Under the pieces are notes generated by a model, which made no database searches, was not told the origin of the DNA, and saw only the letters and a list, made by a program, of their open reading frames with translations. DNA of 64,000 bases from Nitzschia sp. pyKryTriq1 (lineage: Eukaryota; Bacillariophyta; Bacillariophyceae; Bacillariales; Bacillariaceae): positions 2,256,722-2,320,721 of the forward strand of contig OY101121.1 in assembly GCA_956465555.1 (NCBI GenBank), written 5' to 3'. A program made the translations under genes and the position numbers. This document shows positions 42,828-52,286 of this stretch, in pieces (the stretch's first letter is position 1; each line of letters opens with the position of its first letter).

Positions 42828-44615
42828 TCAACCGTCCTTTTTGATAGTAGGTCCTCCACTACCATCATCATCATTACGCTTTTTGGGGAGTGAACCAGCA
42901 GTGCCACCACCGCCCCGAAGATAATCTGTCAAGGAGCTATCGAGCAGCCGCCCTTGTGCAAGAACTTCTGCTGCTGCTGCTGCTGCTGCTGCTTCTACTG
43001 CTGCTGCTTCTACTGCTGCTCCTTGGCGGGGTAAGGCAGTGATAAGATTGTGTCGTCCCGACAAAAGCTCCTCTGTTTGGTGCATAAACTGTTGCTGTTG
43101 TAGCGAGCGCATGAGAGCCATTTGCTGTTGTTGCTGTTGCTGTTGCTGTTGTTGCTGATGGTTGGATTTTTGCTGCTGCATTAAAAAAGAAGATGATGCC
43201 CCCCCCATCAAGTTGTTGGTTCTTCCAAAAATGCCCAAACCACCACCACTTGCTGCCAGAAGCGAATAAGAACGAAGAGCTTGCTGCTGCTGGTCTTGAT
43301 TAGAGAGTGCAGGCATGGCCGTACGAGGAGTAAGAATGTTGTTTGCGCCGAGCAAGGTGCCCGAAGCACCAAGTCCCTGAAGTGGTGATCCTACCAGCAT
43401 CTGCTGGTGCTGGTGGTGCTGCTGTTGTAGTCCTAGCAAACCACCTCTAAAACCCTGAAGCGGCGACCCTGCCATCTGCATTAGCAAGCTTTGTTGCTGT
43501 TCCAGCATCCTTCGTTTCAACTCAGCACCACCACCCCCACCAAAGGACGAGGATGCTCCCATCAGTCCTCGCCCGCCAGCACCACTAAGCAGCAATTGAT
43601 GTGCCAGAGCGTTTCGACCCCGCTGCTGCTTTTGTTGCTGCTCTACCGCCGCCATCTGTCGAAGAATATCCTGAGCGTTTCTTCTCGTTTGAGATTGCTC
43701 TGAACTGAGGACATCATGCTGGTGCTGGGATGGAAGTTGCTGCGAGCTGGCTAGTAGTATTCTTGCTCTTCGTCCAGGGGAATCAACAATGGTTTTTGAA
43801 TCACCAGCATCAGCACCACCACCAGACTTGTTTTTCTTTCCACGCAAAGCGTGGCTAACTTTCTCTCTTGCCTCTCCATCACCAGCTTCGACCCAGTAAT
43901 CTTCACCATTGTCGGCACGTCGAAGAAAGCGCGCCGATTCGCCCCATCTACCCCCCTGCATCCCTTTCACAATCTCTTCGGCGATAGCAAGCTTATCATA
44001 CCTCCGAGACGCGACGTACTCTGCCTTGAAGCTATTGACAACCTCTCGTAACTTTTGGTTTCCACAGTGGAACTGATAGGGTTTTCCTCTACCAAAAAGC
44101 ACATCCGAAGGTTCAGGATTGATAATATATTTGTTGCTGCTTTGATCCATAGTAGTAGTACTAGCGGGCGGCATTGCCGAGGCTGCCATTGCAGCAGCAG
44201 CAGCAGGACGAGCAGCAGCAGCAGCAGCAGCAGTACTGGGAGAAGAATTATTGTGGAGATGACGAGGATCCTTCTCCTGCTGATTCTCTGTTGGAGATTT
44301 CTTCTCACCACCCAAGAAGGCCGCCCCCGACTCCTCGTCGGTATCCTTCAACTTTATCTCCCGGTCTTCTTGTTGTTTGCTTCCCTCGTCTTTTTGATTC
44401 AGCTTGTTGTTGTTCTTGCTGCTAGTACCTGTAGTAGTAGCTCGAGGGTCGCCACCCGACAACATCGTCAACATCATGCTCTTGACTCCTGCTGATGCTC
44501 CGGCGGTTTGTTTGTGCTGAACACGTTCTTCCTCTTTCTCCCTCAGAGAAGGATCTGGTTGGGCAATATGCGGCTTCGCGGTCGCCGCCTCTTCTTGTTG
44601 CTTCTCGGACATCAT
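42828..44615 (-). CDS. DUF6824 domain protein (copy 2), Gln-rich
   Basis: I chose the ATG at 44615 (MMSEKQQEEA), giving 595 residues; the open frame runs further upstream (ATG at 44738) through sequence that looks like 5' leader. The DUF6824 domain lies at about residues 163-258: EPSDVLFGRGKPYQFHCGN, KLREVVNSFKAEYV, DKLAIAEEIV, GGRWGESARFLRR and REKVSHALRG. It is preceded by Ala runs and Lys/Glu-rich sequence. It is followed by a long Gln/Leu/Gly-rich region with QQQQ runs, repeated AGSPLQG/VGSPLQG motifs and an Ala run, resembling glutamine-rich activation domains. A transcription-related role is plausible but inferred. Copy 2 resembles copy 3 in architecture more than copy 1. Confidence 0.76.
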   Translation of the reverse strand: MMSEKQQEEAATAKPHIAQPDPSLREKEEERVQHKQTAGASAGVKSMMLTMLSGGDPRATTTGTSSKNNNKLNQKDEGSKQQEDREIKLKDTDEESGAAFLGGEKKSPTENQQEKDPRHLHNNSSPSTAAAAAAARPAAAAAMAASAMPPASTTTMDQSSNKYIINPEPSDVLFGRGKPYQFHCGNQKLREVVNSFKAEYVASRRYDKLAIAEEIVKGMQGGRWGESARFLRRADNGEDYWVEAGDGEAREKVSHALRGKKNKSGGGADAGDSKTIVDSPGRRARILLASSQQLPSQHQHDVLSSEQSQTRRNAQDILRQMAAVEQQQKQQRGRNALAHQLLLSGAGGRGLMGASSSFGGGGGAELKRRMLEQQQSLLMQMAGSPLQGFRGGLLGLQQQHHQHQQMLVGSPLQGLGASGTLLGANNILTPRTAMPALSNQDQQQQALRSYSLLAASGGGLGIFGRTNNLMGGASSSFLMQQQKSNHQQQQQQQQQQQQMALMRSLQQQQFMHQTEELLSGRHNLITALPRQGAAVEAAAVEAAAAAAAAEVLAQGRLLDSSLTDYLRGGGGTAGSLPKKRNDDDGSGGPTIKKDG

Positions 44616-45854
44616 TGTTATTAATATTAGTATGATTTTAAAACACTGCACTGTATAGTGCAAATAGTAATATATTCTTCTTCTTTCAAGCTCGGCTATA
44701 CTGGCTTGATGAAGCAGGGGGAAGATGATGATGATCACTTATTATTCCAATTTATCCCACAAATCTTTGCTTTGTGGACAATAACCTTCAGAGTATTACC
44801 AGGTAATAATATAGGGACCCTACTAGTACTAGTAGTAGTCTCTCTCGAGTCTTTGATAGTCTTTGAATGTATTAATACTGTAGTATAATAGGTGAGCGAG
44901 ATGAAAAAGCTTTCAGCGAGCTGTTTGTTGCTCGTCTGCTTTTGGCCTGTCGCCTGTCACCGCCGCTGTTGTATTCGCGCGGTTGTTATTTCCGGACAGG
45001 AAAATAGTGAGGAATAAAAGAAGCAGCAGGTGCGGTACTTTTGCTTTTTTCTCCGCTAATTACCAGTCTACTTTTTCTATAATATTTTGTTTGTGTATGT
45101 TGTGATGAAGGATGGATGAATAGCGTTTCGAACAGGTGTTTGTTCTTTCCTTCTGGTGATAAAGGAACCCAAAGTCAGACTGCGATCACTCATTAAGTCA
45201 TTGCACCATCCTCCTTGAAGAATCTTCGTGAATCTCCAATTAATAACCTTCCCTTCAAATATGCCAATTTCAAGACTAGATCTGTTAACTATTTTAAGAA
45301 CAATCGTTCTGAAAACAAGAGTTTCGATTTTAAATAGCCTGCGCTTTCAACAATATATGCTCAGAGAAAACAAAAGGACAGAACCAAAGATCAATGAGCT
45401 GGTCATCTTTTATGCCCTATAAATTCTTCCCAGGGATTGGAAGATCCTGAGGGTTCCTTATACTTTAACTAGTTAGAAGTTCCTTTTCTACGAGTAGATA
45501 TATATTATTATAGAAGAGTGGTCGCAGATTGAGATTGAGAGCGAGAGAGAGGCAAGTCGCCATCTTAAATATCATTTGGAGTTTACTTAGTGATCGGGTC
45601 ACAGGTCCCGCTCTACAACAACTTTCTAATTTTTAGAAGAGCTATTAATTGTACCGGTCCAACAAGTACCGGTACCGTATGAGTATGTTCAACATAACGG
45701 CACAACATAGTATCCCTCTCTATTCGTACTGCACTGTAGTACCCGTAGAGAGCTATTTTCTCTCTCGACTCACAATGAAATAAGAGAGTACCGGCAGAGA
45801 TAAGAGTACCGAGAGTACAGTACTGTAGCAGGTGCGGTACTGCTGGTAATCTCT

Positions 45855-45857
<3 letters not shown>

Positions 45858-45890
<33 letters not shown>

Positions 45891-45956
45891 ACTCTCTCTC
45901 TACTAGTAGAGAGCAGAGCATAGCTAGTAGAGTTTATTAGAGAGAGAGAGAGAGAG
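45858..45956. repeat. AG dinucleotide tracts flanking TAC/TAG palindromes
   Basis: Two AG runs (about 45858-45888 and 45939-45956) surround CTCTCTACTAGTAGAGAG-type sequence, giving a region with strong self-complementarity. Confidence 0.85.
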
Positions 45957-47125
45957 TATCGTACTCTCTACTAGTAGTCTACTGGTATACCTCCTCGATG
46001 GTCGAGAGCAAGGAAGAATCATCATCATCATTATCATCTCTCTATCTTGCGCCGGCCGGGAGAACGACAATAGCCACGCGGCCAGACAAAGGGCGCGGCA
46101 TACAGTATTACTATCGACTAGTACTACCGGCACCACCAAGAATCATCAAGCAAGAAGGGGGGAGTGATGCTACTATTACTTAGTAGTATATCGTAAAGCA
46201 GCGAAAAAGTAGTAGTATTAGACCGAATTTATGTACTAGTAGAGCATTCGCCGAACCGGCGATGATTCATTCTCGTCCTCGTCGCTGTGGTCGTCCTCGT
46301 ACAGGAGTATATCTAGTAGTAGATCCTCGAGTCGTCGTCGTCAATACATGGGCACGACGACACAGGCTGAATAGTAACTTCCCGCAATCTCTGTGGCAAT
46401 CAGCCCAGAGTGCAGAGGACAGGAGTACGTGATCGAAGAGCCTTGCTTGTTGCTTGAAGAAGTTTCAAATCAGGGGCGGGTCCTCTCGTCCCAACAAGTA
46501 CACGTAGTAAAGTATAGTATATGGCCATATTAGCTTCTGTTTGTCGATGTGCTGGTACATACAGTAGTGCGGCGCCGCTTCCTCCCTTTCTCTGACCGGC
46601 ATTCAAATATTGGTTATTGATCATCATCATCATCATCATCATCATCGTAGTCTTGCTATAAATCCAGTTTGTTCTTGTCACCGCATATTAGTCGTCGTCA
46701 AAGTTCTTCTTGCCATATTATTATTATTCGCTTTGACTTTGATCACCTCCTTGTGTTGCAAGCCCTTCCCCGCATTGGCCAAAAGAAAGAAAGAAAGAAA
46801 GAAAGAAAGACGTGCTGCTGCGCAATGTCGATCGTACAGCATCACGCGAAAGCCACGATGGAACAAATGATCCTTGACACGGCAATCATGCTACTGTAGT
46901 AGGATGAGTACTGAACTGAACTGAACTGAACTGTACTCGTACCGTACTGTAGTGCACTTGACTTGTTCGGCAAAGGGGTTCTAGTAGCAGCCGGCTTTCC
47001 GTTTACAACATTGGTTGCGTTTTGTCTACTAGTCTTGTGACTGTTTATTAGCACAATCATAGTCGACCTCATCAGTGACGGTCCCTTCTTGGCTGCCTGC
47101 TTCGCTGCAGCTCCTGTGGAAACAA

Positions 47126-47157
47126 AAAAGAAAGAAAGAAAGAAAGAAAGAAAGAAC
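47126..47157. repeat. AAAG tetranucleotide tract
   Basis: About seven AAAG units; a similar tract occurs at 46782-46810. On the minus strand this one resembles a pyrimidine tract and is followed by CCACAG, a splice-acceptor look-alike. Confidence 0.8.
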
Positions 47158-47168
47158 ATTATAGTAAG

Positions 47169-47435
47169 ATGGCAGCGGCGTCCGTCTTTATTGTTGAATC
47201 CCTCCGTTTCTTGGCAATAGAAGACACAAAAATCCGTTGTTTCGGCATATCTCCTCATGGACAAAACTACTACTGTAGCGCTGATGCGCGGTTCCTTATA
47301 TTGGCAGTGATTGCATTCCTCGAGAGTATGATCACCATAGAAGTTAGTGCGGCCGCAATCAAGATGCTGATGTATTGTATTGTATTGGACTCCGACACAT
47401 TCCGGGCGTATAATTCATTAGCCCAGACTAACTAA
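47169..47435 (+). CDS. Possible small hydrophobic protein of 88 residues
   Basis: An open frame with an ATG in AGATGGC context, directly after the AAAG tract. The second half is hydrophobic (ARFLILAVIAFLESM, AAAIKMLMYCIVL). There is no recognised family and no neighbouring exons, so it may be a chance frame. Confidence 0.22.
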   Translation: MAAASVFIVESLRFLAIEDTKIRCFGISPHGQNYYCSADARFLILAVIAFLESMITIEVSAAAIKMLMYCIVLDSDTFRAYNSLAQTN

Positions 47436-47830
47436 AGTCTGGGCACGCTTTGGATTGGATTCTCGGAGGTAGTACATCCAAAGAGTAATATGGTACTGAA
47501 GAAGAGCAGATCCCCACAAACCGCGGTCTCGAACCCGCACATACAGCTCTGGATCGTATCGTCATCATGATCCATTTTGGAAAGAAGTGCGCCACTTTTT
47601 GGACACATCATCATCATCATAATAATATAATAATGCCAGAGCCGGATGCGGAGTAGTAAAAACCATCAGTCCGAGGAGCCTCCCCTCCTGCGGTTCCATA
47701 TAATCTGCCAGCGACACCGCCGCGAGATCGATTCCAAATCTTTCAGACGGCACTTCCTATATAACGGAAGATCTTCATGGTCCAATACAATAATACAACC
47801 GCCCGATCTTCGTGCGTACTAAAACTGCTG

Positions 47831-47861
<31 letters not shown>

Positions 47862-49132
47862 GTAATATAGCCGAGGATGGGTCGTCGCCAAACAAGGAAA
47901 CTGCCTGTGTCCCGCCTGCCCCGCCGAGAGGAGGATTCTTCTTTATTATTATTGTATTCTTTCCTTTGCTGCTGGTCTCCTAGAGTTGGATACGCACGTA
48001 CAAGCGTGCTTTGACGATCATGGTGAAAATCAGAACCCAGTGCTTATGTCATTTGGCATTCATTGACGCAGCGGAAAAAAAAAAGAATAAAATATACAGA
48101 AAACCTCCTCCAGCGCTGCAGCATATCATATCATATCATCCCCATGTCGAGACGGAGAAATCCTCAACCATTCTTTGTACATCGTACTCACTCACTCACC
48201 TTGCATTATTTCTTCTTCTTTACACCTCCTCATATACCATGATATAGGCTCGCGGCGTCTCTCCTCCTCAGTCGTCGCCGCCTAATAGTATATTACTTCG
48301 TGCTGCAGCGCACTCCTCCGTTTTCCATCTGTATAGTAAAACGAGACACGACGATATGAAGGAGTATATACGTAATATATCATATCATGCCGGTACCATG
48401 CATCAGGTATAATAGTCCATTATTATCGTATCGAAAGACAACATCATGATCCTTCTTGATGATGATGATGATTCCTTTGATGGGATATATATATATGCAT
48501 GGCGGACGACAGCAAGGAAAATGAAAATCATCCCTCGCTCTCTCGTCGCGTCCGCAAGCAAAAGAGATGAGCAATGAGCACTTCGTATTACGTACTGTAT
48601 TACTCGTAGAATGAATAATAGTCTACCGGTAATAATAATGAGAATAATGGTTGGTGTTCCGAGGGTCATATTATTATGGTCATGCGGTCGCTCGGTATAT
48701 CCCCGTACTATAAAAAAGAATCGTTCGTGCTGTATTCCGTTTGTTGTGTAGCAATGGTACCAAACCCTACATGAAGAGTTGGATATGCCTACACGTAGAG
48801 GCATTATCGGTCGTTCGGGTCAAAATAAAGGAATAAGAAGCTGGAGAAGAAAAACAATTTAGTCCAATACCTGTACTGTAATAATGATAAAAGAAGGCAA
48901 CGCACCAAAAGATCCTTTGGTGGTGACACTACACAAGTTCTACTACCTGGTAGTCGGTAGACTATCTGGAATGGACGGATAGCGTACGATTATAATAGTA
49001 GAGGCAGTAGTGTTAGTCTACTCTACTACTAGTAGAGTAAGTCGGGTTGTATAGTAGCTACGCTACTAGTACTAGTACAGGTAGCATAGTGTGTAGTACT
49101 GTAGTATTATATCATTCTTTCAGCAACTACTA

Positions 49133-51076
49133 CTACTCCGAAGATCCTCCTCCGTTACCCGAGGACGTGCTGGTGGATGCTTCCCGAGAAGACGCGGATA
49201 CAAGAGCTTGCAAGAGAGATTTGAGAAGAACTGGATTGGTATTGTTCATTGCTGCTGCTGCTGCTGCTGCTGCTGCACCTCGTTGGTGAGGATTCGCGGC
49301 CGAAGCCATCATGGTAAGCGTGGGTAGTGTCATTGTGCTGGTGGTGCTTGGTGTCGCCGCCGCCGCCACATCCGAGGATGGTGGTGGTGGTGGTGCTTGA
49401 TGTTGTTGCTGTTGTTGTTGTTGCTGCTGCTGCTGGGAAGTGACCTGTTGGAGTAGTAAGGCAAGCAACGCTTGAATCAACGGGCCCGAGGTGTCATTGT
49501 TGTTGGTAACTTGTTGTTGTTGTTGGCGAACAGGAGCGACAGCAGCAGTATTCGAGGGTTGGTAGTGTTGCTGCTGCTGCTGCTGCTGCTGCTGCGGTTG
49601 GTATTGCTGTCGCGAGTTGTTCGTCTGAGTTTGCTGGTGCGGTGGAACAGTAGGTGCTGCTGCGGTTGCTTGCAGAACCTGTCCCAGCAAAGAGCCAACA
49701 AGTGTTTCTTGGAGTTGTGAGGATGGTCGGTTCTGCTGTTGTTGCTGCTGCTGCTGCAAAGCTAGAACCGATAGAAGAAGAGTTTGTATGGACGGATCCA
49801 GTACCGATGTCGAACTTGGGGTTTGTGGCGCTGGTTGCTGCTGCGGCAGCGGAGGCATTGGTGAATGATAATGGTGAGAAGGAGGAGGACCACGTTGCCC
49901 TCCTCCTGTTTCTGTTGCGGCTGCTGCGGGTATACCCCATCCGCCACCCCCAAGCATTGAACTCATCATTGCTGCGTTCCCCCCTGCTTGTTGTCCAAGA
50001 CTTTGCGCTGCTGCTGGTGGTGCTGGTTGTGGTGGTGGCTGGCCCTGCTGTCCTCCTCCTCCTAGTACCGAGGAAAGAATACCCATTGGATTGAACGCTT
50101 GCTGATGCTGCTGCTGCATCATTTGGCTCGGATGATGATTCGAGGACGAAGGGTTGTTCATCATGAATTGTGATAAAGGATTCACCACTTGTTGCTGTTG
50201 CTGCTGCTGCAGTTGCATCATCATTGGCTGCTGCTGAGAAAAAGGGTTGAAATTCATATTCTGTTGCTGTTGTTGCTGTTGCTGCGGAGCCGACGACGCT
50301 ATGAGAGAACTGAGGAATGGAGTCCAGTCTTGATCCCCCGAGTTTCTTGGTTGCGAGACGGAAACCATCGTTGGAAAGCCCACAGGCAAAGCAGAAGAAG
50401 CAGGAGCATGAGGACGGTTATTGTTGCTTCGCCGTCCAGACGCGGCTGGGTCTTCACTAGTATTACTAGAGCCACTGGCGGGGTTGCGGTCGGAAGAAGT
50501 TTTGGAAAGACTGTTGCTCACTGGAGCCGCTCGCTTCCTTGTTGACGATTTAGTAGGGGTGCTTTTGCTCTTTTGTTTGGGTGCTGCTCCTTGTTGTTGT
50601 TTGGCCAACTGTGATTGTGACTGTGATTGTGACTGTGGTTCTTGCTCGCGCCGACGCAATCCATGACTTATTTTCTCATAGATGAACGCTCCGTCCATTT
50701 CCTCCCACTCTTCTGGCTCCCCATCTTTACCACCCTTGTCCCCCGCGGCTTTTCCCACTCGATTCAGAAACCGCAGACCCTTCTTTCGGACTTCCCGGAC
50801 AATCCTCTTGATGAAGCGCGACTTGTCATGCCTTGGCAATGCGTGGTATTCGTCTCGATGGGAGTTGAGAATGGCATGAAATCGAGCGTTTCCGGGGTAG
50901 TTTTGAATCGGGATCCCGCGGCCACAGCGAACTTCGTTTACGGCGTGCGAGGAAGAGTGCGGCTGTTGCTGTTGTTGCTGCTGCTGCGGCTGCTGCTGTT
51001 GCGGTTTGGCCGCGGGTTGCTTACTACTAGTAGCAGATGCCGACGAGTCACTATCCCCCGAGTCGTCTTTGGACAT
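49133..51076 (-). CDS. DUF6824 domain protein (copy 3), poly-Gln
   Basis: The ATG at 51076 (MSKDDSGDSDSS) gives 647 residues; the frame is open to 51253, but that part looks like untranslated leader. The DUF6824 domain sits at about residues 44-145: NEVRCGRGIPIQNYPGNARF, NSHRDEYHALPRHDKSRF, RIVREVRKKGLRFLNR and YEKISHGLRRREQ. The remaining 500 residues are dominated by Gln runs (up to about 11), Pro, Asn, Ala and Gly, like low-complexity activation or condensation-prone regions. A QSQSQSQSQ repeat and a basic TPTKSSTRKRA stretch follow the domain; the latter could be a nuclear localisation signal. A transcriptional role is inferred. Confidence 0.76.
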   Translation of the reverse strand: MSKDDSGDSDSSASATSSKQPAAKPQQQQPQQQQQQQQPHSSSHAVNEVRCGRGIPIQNYPGNARFHAILNSHRDEYHALPRHDKSRFIKRIVREVRKKGLRFLNRVGKAAGDKGGKDGEPEEWEEMDGAFIYEKISHGLRRREQEPQSQSQSQSQLAKQQQGAAPKQKSKSTPTKSSTRKRAAPVSNSLSKTSSDRNPASGSSNTSEDPAASGRRSNNNRPHAPASSALPVGFPTMVSVSQPRNSGDQDWTPFLSSLIASSAPQQQQQQQQNMNFNPFSQQQPMMMQLQQQQQQQVVNPLSQFMMNNPSSSNHHPSQMMQQQHQQAFNPMGILSSVLGGGGQQGQPPPQPAPPAAAQSLGQQAGGNAAMMSSMLGGGGWGIPAAAATETGGGQRGPPPSHHYHSPMPPLPQQQPAPQTPSSTSVLDPSIQTLLLSVLALQQQQQQQQNRPSSQLQETLVGSLLGQVLQATAAAPTVPPHQQTQTNNSRQQYQPQQQQQQQQQHYQPSNTAAVAPVRQQQQQVTNNNDTSGPLIQALLALLLQQVTSQQQQQQQQQQQHQAPPPPPSSDVAAAATPSTTSTMTLPTLTMMASAANPHQRGAAAAAAAAAMNNTNPVLLKSLLQALVSASSREASTSTSSGNGGGSSE

Positions 51077-52286
51077 GATGGTGACTGCGGATGAGCAAGT
51101 TGTCTCCTTTGTATGGGTTGGATATGTTATTGCAGGTACCGGTAGTGAATAATGATGATATGGTGCTGATGTGAGCAGGTCATTGTACAGTAGGAAGGTG
51201 AAGAGCTGTTTTTTGTTGATGCTTTTGAAAAACATCCCGTACAGTACTTGCACTCATCGAGAACAGCACGATTTTTGCGCGTTGTGGACCCAAAAAGCGC
51301 TGTGAGTTCGCGTATGCGTTGTTGCGTAGAATATTCGCGTGCATGCAGGTTGTTGCTTCGTGTGGATGATGAATTATTATTGATTGCACTGACGTCGCTC
51401 GGGACAGCAGCTGTGCGACAGCTGTCTACCGTACAACTACAGTAGAGTCAGTACTGAACGCCAAGCAAGGACGCAGAATGACGTTCTGTTGGTCAATAAC
51501 GACAGCAGCTGTCAATACTTAGGGAAAAGAATACCAGTACCGGTTCACTGGCGAACAATCGCCAACGATTCAAACTCCCCGCAAAACTGGTACAGTAGTA
51601 ACAGTACCGGTGCCTATCGTGAGACAAGCACTACCAGGTACGGTACATCAGCAGTAACAGTAACAGTAACAGTACCAGGTACCAGGGTACCGTGCGTACT
51701 GTGCTTCGGTACCAGCTACTGTATCGTCGTTCCCGAAGGCAAGAGCAAGGCAAGAGCAGAAATAAAATAATAATGATCATAGACATTGAAGATGATCTAC
51801 CGGTACTAGAGATTGATGATTCTTCTTCGCCGCGCCTTACCAGGTATGGATAATGTGGAAGTTTCTCTTGCTGGAAGATCTCTTGAGCAGAGGAGGCATT
51901 TTACTTCGGCGCACATGATAACGACGACGACTTTCCCACAGGAATTTTAGCCAGCAACGAGCAGAGTATGTTCACTCTCTCTCTCTACTAGTAGAGTAGA
52001 CGAGTAGTAGACTACAAAACGGCAGCAGCAGCAGCAGCAGCACATACACAGACACAGACCCACATACACAGACACATACACATACACATACACATACACC
52101 CATACACATACACAGACACAGACACATATACAATAGACTCATACACAACGCGCATACGAGTACACAACATACAAACATCCCTCGCCCGCCCAACACTATT
52201 AGGTATATTCGTACAGCACACAGCACGACTATTATCCCACATCCTATCTTTTCCTGAATCATCATCTTGTACCGTTATTGATCATC
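51077..52286. other. Gene-free divergent spacer with microsatellites
   Basis: Between the DUF6824 gene (minus) and the xylulokinase gene (plus). It holds TACCGGTA at 51137 and 51798, AGTAAC repeats near 51653-51680, CTACTAGTAG at 51985 and an ACAC/ACAT tract at 52041-52130. No exon is seen. Confidence 0.6.
52041..52130. repeat. ACACAT/ACACAG compound microsatellite
   Basis: Imperfect hexamer repeats of ACACAT and ACACAG lie in the presumed 5' leader or promoter of the xylulokinase gene. Confidence 0.8.

Larger units (their letters stand above)
44616..49132. other. Gene-poor spacer, 4.5 kb, rich in simple repeats
   Basis: Separates two DUF6824 genes. It contains AG runs (45858-45888, 45939-45956), a CAT run (46619-46646), AAAG runs (46782-46810, 47126-47157), CTGAA repeats (46909-46932), a TAG run (47830-47859), TACCGGTA at 45667 and 48624, and CTACTAGTAG at 45900, 45968 and 49026. 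One weak coding candidate is listed separately. No RNA gene could be folded convincingly. Confidence 0.5.

Noticed and set aside
47030-47125. Exon-like minus-strand segment after a strong pyrimidine tract and CCACAG
   Set aside because: The pyrimidine tract is simply the AAAG microsatellite on the other strand, and no upstream exon with a matching phase was found.
47500-47600. tRNA-like T-arm on the minus strand (GGGTTCGAGACC)
   Set aside because: The T-stem does not pair over five bases and I could not find a matching acceptor stem or D-arm.
47565-47753. Minus-strand protein-like frame (contains GIDLAAVSLADYMEPQEG)
   Set aside because: No in-frame ATG (TAG lies just upstream), no clear partner exon and no family; possibly a decayed fragment.
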